Positions 36,324 to 43,467 of a stretch of 64,000 bases of DNA are shown here, piece after piece. Made by a program: the position numbers and the translations under genes. The number at the start of each line of letters is the position of its first letter. Positions within the stretch are counted from its first letter, which is position 1. Below the pieces are notes generated by a model. The model saw only the letters and a list, made by a program, of their open reading frames with translations. It was not told the DNA's origin and ran no database searches. Source of the stretch: Marinibium conchae (GTDB lineage: Bacteria; Pseudomonadota; Gammaproteobacteria; Enterobacterales; Alteromonadaceae); assembly GCF_015595035.1 (NCBI RefSeq), contig NZ_JADNRN010000003.1:558001-622000 (forward strand), read 5' to 3'.

Positions 36324-37715
36324 ATGACCGATACAATCTTAGTTGCTGATGATGATGCCAGTGTGCTTTCTGCACTGAATATGCTGCTTAAGTCAGAAGG
36401 CTTTGAGGTGGTATCGGTTACCACGCCTGAAGCTCTGCTCGAACAGGTTGAAAAAGCTGATTTTTCTGCTGCCCTCATCGACTTGAATTATCGAGACGAT
36501 ACCACGTCAGGAAAAGAGGGCTTAACCTTGATTTCGGAACTGAAGAAGCGTGATCACATACTTCCTATTGTTGTAATGACCGGTTATAGCAGCGTGGAAG
36601 TTGCCGTAGAAGCTATGAAATTGGGCGCTGGCGATTTTGTACAAAAACCTTGGTCGAACGAACGTCTACTGCATATTTTACGCACGCAAATACAACTGAA
36701 AGACGCTAGCTTGAAAGGCTTTCGCTTACAGCGTGAAAACGACTTGCTGAAGTCACAAATACATCAACCTTTCAGCAATATTATCGCTAAATCAACGGTC
36801 ATGCAGACCATACTCGCTCAAATCACAAAGCTGGCCCAAAGCGATATGAGCATTCTATTTACCGGCGAGAACGGCACAGGCAAGAGCATGTTTGCAGAAT
36901 ATCTGCATGCACATTCCTCGCGCGCCGAAGAATCATTTATCGCGGTAAACATGGGAGCAGTGCCAGAAAGCCTATTTGAAAGTGAGCTTTTTGGGCATGT
37001 AAAAGGCGCTTTTACCGATGCAAAGGAACATAGAATTGGTCGTTTTGAATTAGCCAAGGCCGGCAGCATTTTTCTCGATGAGATCGCCAACATTCCGCTT
37101 TCTCAGCAAGCGAAGTTGTTAAGAGTGCTTGAGGAGCGGCGCTTTGAAAAAGTCGGCAGTAGCAAAACCCAAGCGGTTGATGTGCGCCTTATCAGTGCGA
37201 CTAATGGCAACATCCAACAAATGATTGAAGATGGTCAATTCCGTCAAGATCTCTTCTATCGCTTGAACACGGTTGTTATTGATATTCCGCCACTTCGAGA
37301 GCGTCGAGACGATATTGTTTCTATGGCTGAAGCTTTTGTTAGCAAACATGCCGCGCACTATCGCATAAATACACCAACACTTTCTTCAAAAGCAAAAGAT
37401 GCTTTACTTAGCTACAAATGGCCTGGAAATATTCGAGAACTCAACCATGTGCTCGAACGCGCTATCTTTCTGTGCAACTCAGAGTGTATCGATGCCAGTG
37501 ATTTAGCCTTACCGACACCTAAAAACGGAAACGACAATCACTCTTTACAGCAGCAATGTACTTATCCCAGTGAAGCTAGCCTCGATGAAATAGAAAAAGA
37601 GATTATTCTTCAGCGTATGCAACAGTGTAACAATAACCCTCTGCTCACTGCCGAATCACTAGGGTTAAGTAGAAGTGCTTACTATCGACGATTAGAGAAA
37701 TATCAGTTAACTTGA
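36324..37715 (+). CDS. sigma54-dependent response regulator (NtrC family) with GAFTDA loop, system 2
   Basis: A 463-residue enhancer-binding protein starting at ATG 36324; a TTG two codons upstream is less likely. Receiver: Asp9-Asp11, phospho-acceptor Asp53 in LIDLNYRDD, Lys in QKPWSN. AAA+ domain: Walker A TGENGTGKSM, Walker B GSIFLDEIA. The sigma54-contact loop, residues 228-233, reads GAFTDA instead of GAFTGA. C-terminal Fis-type helix-turn-helix (LLTAESLGLSRSAYYRRLEK). It shares the DDTTSG-EG insert with the paralogue at 23529. The kinase gene follows after 28 bp. It is likely to control the operon upstream through the 31479-31525 repeat. Confidence 0.95.
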   Translation: MTDTILVADDDASVLSALNMLLKSEGFEVVSVTTPEALLEQVEKADFSAALIDLNYRDDTTSGKEGLTLISELKKRDHILPIVVMTGYSSVEVAVEAMKLGAGDFVQKPWSNERLLHILRTQIQLKDASLKGFRLQRENDLLKSQIHQPFSNIIAKSTVMQTILAQITKLAQSDMSILFTGENGTGKSMFAEYLHAHSSRAEESFIAVNMGAVPESLFESELFGHVKGAFTDAKEHRIGRFELAKAGSIFLDEIANIPLSQQAKLLRVLEERRFEKVGSSKTQAVDVRLISATNGNIQQMIEDGQFRQDLFYRLNTVVIDIPPLRERRDDIVSMAEAFVSKHAAHYRINTPTLSSKAKDALLSYKWPGNIRELNHVLERAIFLCNSECIDASDLALPTPKNGNDNHSLQQQCTYPSEASLDEIEKEIILQRMQQCNNNPLLTAESLGLSRSAYYRRLEKYQLT

Positions 37716-37743
37716 GCATACGTCACAATGAAGTGCTAAACCA

Positions 37744-39105
37744 ATGTACTCAAAAACCCTGATAGCCTTTGAAGATAGACTCGTTCGCATCGCCCTAATT
37801 GGCTGCGCTTTACCCTTATTCCTGAGTGGCGGTTTTGTGCTACTCAGTGACTTATCAATATACTTAAAAATACTGCTGGTGTTCTTTTTACTGGTGTCGG
37901 TGGGTTTTGCCGCTTTTTCGATTCGCCAGCATGTTATTTTCCAACTAAGGACCTCAACCAATCTTGTAGAGGCTATGACGTCGGGTGACTACAGTTTGCG
38001 GGCTAACAACAAACATGTTGACGGTGCGCTAAGTGACTTCAATCAATTGCTTAACCAACTCGCGGGGAAGCTTGCCGAGCAAAGTCTTATTACTCGTGAA
38101 AAACAAATTCTACTCACAAAAATTACTGACCAAATAGATGTTGCGGTAGTTTCTTGCGACGATAAACACAATATCAGCTTGATGAATCCTGCTGCAGAAA
38201 CGCTTTTCAAAAGGCGTTTTGATGAACTTGAAGGATGGCCTATTAAACATTTGGGCTTACAGAATATAGTGAGTGACGTCAGCTTTAAAGCCCTCAAAGC
38301 CTTTGAAATAGGCCAAGACAAACGCAAAGTATATGTTCATACCGACGCTTACTTTGAGTTCGGTAAGAAACATACCTTAATTTTTATCAGCGATATTCAA
38401 CATATTTTACGAGATGAAGAGCGCCAAGCCTGGCAGCGCTTATTGAGAGTGTTGAGCCATGAGATCAATAATTCTCTGGCACCGATTGCATCGATTAGTG
38501 AAACACTTGCGCACATAGTAACAAAGCATGACGACAGTGAAGGCTTTAACCCAGAGAAACTTGAAAACTTAAATGAAGGCTTAGCTGTAATTTCTGAACG
38601 CGCGCACAGTTTGAATCATTTTATACAAGACTATCAACAGCTAGCGCGCCTACCTGAGCCGAACAAAAGTATGATACAAGTTCGTCCTTTTATTGAGGGG
38701 ATCATTGCGCTATTTAAGGGTTCTGAATTTAGTTATCCCGATGTTGATATTGAGGTATACGCCGATGCTGAACAATTACAGCAAGTCTTTGTGAATTTGA
38801 TTAAAAACGCTGAAGAAGCCAATGCAAGTAAAGTGCAAAGTCAAGGGCTATCTTTGATCAACTTACATTGGCAGCAAGATTCTGAGCTTGCTAGTTTTAC
38901 TTTGGAGGATAGAGGCAAAGGCATCACTAACCTTAACAATCTCTTTATACCTTTTTACACCACGAAGAAAAATGGCAGCGGCATTGGACTGAGTCTAAGT
39001 CGGCAAATCGCCATGAATCATCACGGCGATTTGAGTCTACAAAATATCAAGAACCAAGATGGTATCATAGTGGGTGCGAGAGCAAGACTCACGCTTCCCA
39101 CCTAG
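37744..39105 (+). CDS. sensor histidine kinase (NtrY-like), system 2
   Basis: A 453-residue kinase paralogous to that at 24944. It has two adjacent transmembrane helices (about residues 14-60) with almost no outside loop, a HAMP-like stretch, a PAS-like domain (DVAVVSCDDKHNISLMNPAAE), phospho-acceptor His in VLSHEINNSLAPIASIS, N-box FVNLIKNAEEAN, and glycine loops EDRGKGITN and GSGIGLSLSRQI. The design again points to an intramembrane or transporter-derived signal. End of the operon; converges on the HiPIP gene 19 bp away. Confidence 0.93.
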   Translation: MYSKTLIAFEDRLVRIALIGCALPLFLSGGFVLLSDLSIYLKILLVFFLLVSVGFAAFSIRQHVIFQLRTSTNLVEAMTSGDYSLRANNKHVDGALSDFNQLLNQLAGKLAEQSLITREKQILLTKITDQIDVAVVSCDDKHNISLMNPAAETLFKRRFDELEGWPIKHLGLQNIVSDVSFKALKAFEIGQDKRKVYVHTDAYFEFGKKHTLIFISDIQHILRDEERQAWQRLLRVLSHEINNSLAPIASISETLAHIVTKHDDSEGFNPEKLENLNEGLAVISERAHSLNHFIQDYQQLARLPEPNKSMIQVRPFIEGIIALFKGSEFSYPDVDIEVYADAEQLQQVFVNLIKNAEEANASKVQSQGLSLINLHWQQDSELASFTLEDRGKGITNLNNLFIPFYTTKKNGSGIGLSLSRQIAMNHHGDLSLQNIKNQDGIIVGARARLTLPT

Positions 39106-39124
39106 AGGACTTAAGCCCCCAATT

Positions 39125-39421
39125 TTAAGCGCCTGGCTTTTGCGCCCAAGCAGAGCAATAGCCTTCAGCATTAACTAGTTTGCCAGGGAACGCGCCGCAC
39201 GGACGCCACTCTTGACCATCTTCACCTTGAATCAATAAGCAGTTAGAACACTTCTGACCTTCAACTTCAGACTTGTGCACGTATTTAAGTGCCATTGCTG
39301 TTGGGTCGTCTAGCTTTAACTTTTCAGCCGCATTTGCACGTAGGGCAACACCGCCTAAAGTTAGACCGATAAGCGTTGAGCCAGAAAGCTTTAAGAAGTC
39401 ACGACGATTAACATTATTCAT
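39125..39421 (-). CDS. high-potential iron-sulfur protein (HiPIP)
   Basis: A 98-residue periplasmic electron carrier with a [4Fe-4S](3+/2+) cluster. The Tat signal NRRDFLKLSG shows export in folded form. The four cluster ligands Cys58, Cys61, Cys75 and Cys89 have the family spacing C-x2-C-x13-C-x13-C, and the mature protein is about 67 residues. HiPIPs pass electrons to oxidases or reaction centres; no partner is encoded alongside. The TlpA/DUF3570 genes at the end of the window are too far away to link. Confidence 0.96.
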   Translation of the reverse strand: MNNVNRRDFLKLSGSTLIGLTLGGVALRANAAEKLKLDDPTAMALKYVHKSEVEGQKCSNCLLIQGEDGQEWRPCGAFPGKLVNAEGYCSAWAQKPGA

Positions 39422-39655
39422 AGTTTGTATCCTAAGTTAGACGAAAATAAAAATGATTCTCTTTTACACTAGCCCTAAAATGCAAAAACTCGCCACCAAG
39501 GACGAGTTTTTAAAGCTGTGTAAATATTATTACTACATGTTATTACTTATACAGAAAGTTTTTAGATCGATCTAGTTTTTCCATCAAATGCGACATGGTT
39601 TATTGATCTGTCATAAATAAATGACTAATCCGCCAGGATCATGCCAGTAATCACT

Positions 39656-39772
39656 CTAATCGTGCTCAGACTTATCCTCAGTCGGTAGCTTCACTAATAT
39701 CCACACTATCAGCAACACTACAGCTAAGGCGATGCCACACACTAATAAAAGCTGATCAAGGTTGGGGATCAT
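39656..39772 (-). CDS. 38-residue single-helix membrane peptide
   Basis: A short ORF with AAGGA 7 bases before its ATG. The product begins MIPNLDQLLLVCGIALAV, has one long hydrophobic helix (residues about 7-28), and ends with the charged tail KLPTEDKSEHD. Its start lies 22 bp after the stop of the flavin reductase gene on the same strand, so it is probably the last gene of that operon. I know no family. The good ribosome site, helix-plus-charged-tail design and operon position all suggest a real protein. Confidence 0.6.
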   Translation of the reverse strand: MIPNLDQLLLVCGIALAVVLLIVWILVKLPTEDKSEHD

Positions 39773-39794
39773 GTTTATTCCTTAACATTCGCGG

Positions 39795-40445
39795 TCATTT
39801 GCCGCTAACAACATCAATTTTTCGGACCTTTTCGTTGGGCTTAGCATAAGCATAACGGCCAAACCTTTGCGTAGAGTGATACGAGTCGAGGCCTGAAATA
39901 GCCATAGAACCCGCAGCCTCAATATCAAGGTAGCCATCTTCACTTAGCCAGTTGCTATCTGTTTGAACTTCAACAATTTGCCCTATCACTAGCTCCGTTT
40001 GGTTGATTGCAAGTAATTGTATATCTTGCACTTGCATGCCCAAGCGTATGTTTGATTCTGCAACGTATGGTGCTTTTACATGCTCACTTGCCAACACCGT
40101 TAATCCGAGCTCAGTGAATTCACTCTGATTTGAGTCAAAACGGGCTGAAGAGTGATGGGCCTGCTCTACAATCTCTCTGCCAATGTGGTTGATCGTATAC
40201 TCACCTGTTTGCTTAATATTCTGCAAGGTATCTCGCACAACAGTATGCGGGCGCATTATCATACCGAGCAATGGAGGGTTCGCGCCAATGTGAAATACAG
40301 AGCTCACTACCGCTAGGTTGTCTATGCCATCAACGCTGGTAGTGCCTATCAGATTTGCCCCTTTAAAGCCTGATAGTGAATTAATGAAGTTAGCGCGCTT
40401 GCGTTGCTCCATGTTAGCAATGTCACTAGCGTTAATCGATTTCAT
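39795..40445 (-). CDS. flavin reductase-like FMN-binding split-barrel protein
   Basis: A 216-residue protein of the flavin reductase/DIM6-NTAB family, which binds FMN in a split barrel. Features are NSLSGFKGANLIGTTSVDGIDNLAVVSSVFHIGANPPLLGMIMRP (start of the barrel, here quoted only as its landmarks NSLSGFKGANLIG and GANPPLLGMIMRP), TGEYTINHIG, and the C-terminal IEAAGSMAISGLDSYH. The redox partner is unknown. It lies 2 bp after the CPXCG gene and 22 bp before the 38-residue peptide, so the three probably form one transcript. Confidence 0.88.
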   Translation of the reverse strand: MKSINASDIANMEQRKRANFINSLSGFKGANLIGTTSVDGIDNLAVVSSVFHIGANPPLLGMIMRPHTVVRDTLQNIKQTGEYTINHIGREIVEQAHHSSARFDSNQSEFTELGLTVLASEHVKAPYVAESNIRLGMQVQDIQLLAINQTELVIGQIVEVQTDSNWLSEDGYLDIEAAGSMAISGLDSYHSTQRFGRYAYAKPNEKVRKIDVVSGK

Positions 40446-40447
40446 TA

Positions 40448-40639
40448 TTAGTCGTCATCCGTTTGTGCAATTATCTCGATACCAAAACCATTGTCGACCA
40501 AGGTTAGCTCTATCGGCGAACAACATATTTGGCAATCTACTATTTGCTGCTGACCCACATCATTTTCCTCATCTATTTCTAAATCGTTGTAAGTCATACA
40601 ATATGGACACTCAAATTTCGCGGCGCTTGTTAAACTCAT
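40448..40639 (-). CDS. CPXCG motif-containing cysteine-rich protein
   Basis: A 63-residue probable zinc-ribbon protein. The first knuckle is FECPYCMTYN and the second VDCQICCSPIEL, separated by an acidic stretch (IDEENDVGQQQ), which matches the small CPXCG family found across gammaproteobacteria. Function unknown. First gene of a likely operon with the flavin reductase. The length is typical for the family. Confidence 0.88.
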   Translation of the reverse strand: MSLTSAAKFECPYCMTYNDLEIDEENDVGQQQIVDCQICCSPIELTLVDNGFGIEIIAQTDDD

Positions 40640-40788
40640 ACCATACCTTCTTTCATAGATTATTTGTTGTTACGCAAAGATTCTCTACTTGGACGTGTAT
40701 GAATGAAAATTTATTAGGATAAATCTGTATCCGGCATTAGCTACGTACTTAACTTATCTTGAAAGCTAGCTTCATTTTTGGAAAATAA

Positions 40789-41130
40789 ATGACCAAAAGA
40801 GTGCGTGTTGAACCTAAGGATTCATTGACCAGAAAATACCCAAAACGCTCTGGTTATGGCATTTGCTTGTTTTGTCAGCGTGAAACATATCTTACTTTCC
40901 ATCACCTAATACCCAAGAAAATGCATCGACGCACCTATTTTAAAAAGCACTATTCGAAGCAGGAAATGGCACAAGGCATCGACATTTGCCGGCAATGTCA
41001 CACCGGTTTACATAAAGCTTTCAGCGAGATGGAATTAGCGAAGCGATATGCAAGTATTGAAGCCATAATGGCAGAGCCTGTGTTAACCGAGCATTTTGCT
41101 TGGGTTGCAAAACAAAAAGTTAGCCTATAA
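40789..41130 (+). CDS. HNH endonuclease-like protein
   Basis: A 113-residue protein with a single HNH-type beta-beta-alpha metal fold. It has a zinc pair CLFCQRE, the catalytic strand LTFHHLIPKKMH, a second zinc pair ICRQCH, and the closing GLHKAF. It is highly basic at the N-terminus (KRVRVEPKDS). It could be a nicking nuclease or a repair-associated one. The next gene, a two-nuclease fusion, begins 93 bp downstream on the same strand, which hints at a shared DNA-processing role. A standalone housekeeping HNH protein of unknown role is the alternative. Confidence 0.85.
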   Translation: MTKRVRVEPKDSLTRKYPKRSGYGICLFCQRETYLTFHHLIPKKMHRRTYFKKHYSKQEMAQGIDICRQCHTGLHKAFSEMELAKRYASIEAIMAEPVLTEHFAWVAKQKVSL

Positions 41131-41222
41131 AAAACATAACACTTAATACTGTATATCCAACCAGTTATCTTGTAATATTTACCTTACTCAAGTTAAGACT
41201 CGGTTCAAAATCAATATTTACT

Positions 41223-43418
41223 ATGCCAAGAATGCGTGACCTGCCCACCTATTATTATCACACTCACTTCCATGAGTTTATGAAGTTTGTGACCGGGCCT
41301 TGCGCGAGCTTACTCGATACCGACGACTTGGCTTTTATTGAGCACTTCAATGCGCTCGATAAAGACTCCCAGTGCCTCATTGTTCGCTTTATAAATCGCA
41401 AATCAATTTTTATAAAACCCGACAGCTATGACTACTCAGAAATTGACGATATTCAACATCGTCTACACACACTATTTGAAGCCAATTGGTTTATTGATGT
41501 GGAAGTAAAGCATGCCCACGCATTGGTAGAGCATTTAACCAAAGATGATATTGTGGGTTTACTGAATGAGCTCAACGAGCTATCTGAGGATACAATCAAA
41601 TTCACCAAAAGCAGCCCTAAAGCGACTCTAATCGAATTACTTTTAGCCTCAGCCACAAATGAAGAAATTTGTGATACTTCGATCGCCAAATCATATTGGC
41701 AAGGCAATTTTGAGCGTCCAATTCAGTATTTTTTATATCTGTATTTTGGCAACTTTCGGTCAAAACTAAATCAATTTTCGATGCGTGATTTAGGTGTAAT
41801 GCGCACCCGAAAAGAACAAGCACAAGTTATGGCGCGTTTCACCGACATCCACAGTGCAAAAAGTAGTTTTAACATGCACTTTATGTTGCATGAAACTCGT
41901 AGCGACCTGTGTGCCTTTGGCAATAGCGCTGAGCAGCAACTAGCTAAAGAACTTTTTATCAAAACTAAGCTCAACTCCCTACCTAAGGCAATTGGCAGCC
42001 GAGCAATTGAAATAGAGCTGCGCCTACGGTTTTTACTCGCCAGTGAATTGTTAAGCAGCGATCCACACTTAGCTCTGCGCTTACTTAGCAACATAGCAAG
42101 CCCTGAAGCTCAAGAGAAATGGGCACGAGAAGCTTATAAACATGGTCATCAAGACGCTGTCGAGCAAGCGCTGGAGGCGATGATCGAAGCGCCTCTCTCT
42201 GAAGATTTACTGGCGTTCGCCGAAGACTTCCTCGCCCGCAAGTATCATAAGAAACGTACCAGCGCACTGACCGATATGCTGCGAGTAAATGCCAAAACGA
42301 TAGCCATAGACGAAATCCACAAAGGGGCGGTTGAGCGCGGCGTGGTCAGCTTTTATGAACAAAGCACAGCACAAGCCTTCAGAACTGAAAATGAGCTGTG
42401 GAGAGCGTTGTTTGGTTTGTATTTCTGGCGGGAAATATACGAGCTGGATGGTTTAGGCCTAAGTAACGAGTTTGAGCACGTGCCTAGTTCATTAAAAACC
42501 AATGAATTTTACGCACTTGCTAAAGAGGAAATTGACCAGCGTCTTGCATCCACCACAAGTAAGAAAGTGTTGTTTCAACAACTCTCACAAAGCGCAGCAA
42601 GCCACTATGGCAAAGCAAATATTGTATTTCGGTGGCGCAAGAACATTCTTGAGCGTCTCAATATTTTGATTAAATACAGTGAACTAGAAGCAATATTGAG
42701 TTTACTCAAAGCCATGGCTGAAGACTGGCGAAACCTCAGTGATGGCTTTCCCGATATTATGGTGCTTGAAAACGGTAAGTTGCGCTTCGAAGAAATCAAA
42801 TCAGAAGGCGATCAGTTACGCCGAAATCAATTACTTAGCATACAAAAACTGCAGAGTTTGGGCTTCTGCGTTTTAATAACCAATGTAGTATGGACCTTCG
42901 ATCCCATGCAGACATACGTTGTTGTTGATATCGAGACCACCGGAGGCCGTGCCCAGCATCACAGAATTACTGAAATAGGCATGGTCAAAATTGAGGGCGG
43001 AAAAGAGCTAGCTCGTTGGCAATCTCTTATTAACCCGCAAAGACGGATACCTGCAAACATTACCCAGCTTACTGGCATCGACAATCAAATGGTAGCAGAT
43101 GCACCTTTGTTTGCAGATGTGGCCGACGACATCGAAGCATTCACCGAGTCCTGCGTATTTGTGGCACATAATGTTAACTTCGATTATGGTTTTATTAAGG
43201 CCGAATTCGAGCGCTTGGAGCGCAGATTCCGCCGCCCAAAACTCTGCACCGTAAGGGAAATGCGCAAGTGGTATAAAGGTATTTCTTCGTACTCACTCGC
43301 CAATTTAACGAAGCATTTTAATATTGAAATGGAAAGACATCACAGGGCACTGTCTGATGCAGTTGCGGCAAGTGAACTGCTTGCTCTGATAAATGAGAAA
43401 CGTGGCGCTGTAAAGTAA
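41223..43418 (+). CDS. FAN1-like VRR-NUC nuclease fused to DnaQ-type 3'-5' exonuclease
   Basis: A 731-residue fusion. Residues 1 to about 480 are helical, with TPR-like repeats, as in bacterial FAN1 proteins. Residues about 500-560 form the VRR-NUC (PD-(D/E)xK) site: DGFPDIMV with Asp511, FEEIKSEGDQLRRNQ with Glu524 and Lys526. FAN1 acts as a 5' flap and interstrand-crosslink repair nuclease. From residue 563 a DEDDh exonuclease follows: VVVDIETTGG (Asp569, Glu571), AHNVNFDYGF (Asp654) and HRALSDAVAA (His707, Asp712). All catalytic residues are present in both. The result is a predicted dual-polarity nuclease in one chain. Confidence 0.92.
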   Translation: MPRMRDLPTYYYHTHFHEFMKFVTGPCASLLDTDDLAFIEHFNALDKDSQCLIVRFINRKSIFIKPDSYDYSEIDDIQHRLHTLFEANWFIDVEVKHAHALVEHLTKDDIVGLLNELNELSEDTIKFTKSSPKATLIELLLASATNEEICDTSIAKSYWQGNFERPIQYFLYLYFGNFRSKLNQFSMRDLGVMRTRKEQAQVMARFTDIHSAKSSFNMHFMLHETRSDLCAFGNSAEQQLAKELFIKTKLNSLPKAIGSRAIEIELRLRFLLASELLSSDPHLALRLLSNIASPEAQEKWAREAYKHGHQDAVEQALEAMIEAPLSEDLLAFAEDFLARKYHKKRTSALTDMLRVNAKTIAIDEIHKGAVERGVVSFYEQSTAQAFRTENELWRALFGLYFWREIYELDGLGLSNEFEHVPSSLKTNEFYALAKEEIDQRLASTTSKKVLFQQLSQSAASHYGKANIVFRWRKNILERLNILIKYSELEAILSLLKAMAEDWRNLSDGFPDIMVLENGKLRFEEIKSEGDQLRRNQLLSIQKLQSLGFCVLITNVVWTFDPMQTYVVVDIETTGGRAQHHRITEIGMVKIEGGKELARWQSLINPQRRIPANITQLTGIDNQMVADAPLFADVADDIEAFTESCVFVAHNVNFDYGFIKAEFERLERRFRRPKLCTVREMRKWYKGISSYSLANLTKHFNIEMERHHRALSDAVAASELLALINEKRGAVK

Positions 43419-43467
43419 ATAGCAGTTTCATAGCTACCTTGCCTCAGTGTAGAAAGGTGCTTGCTTA

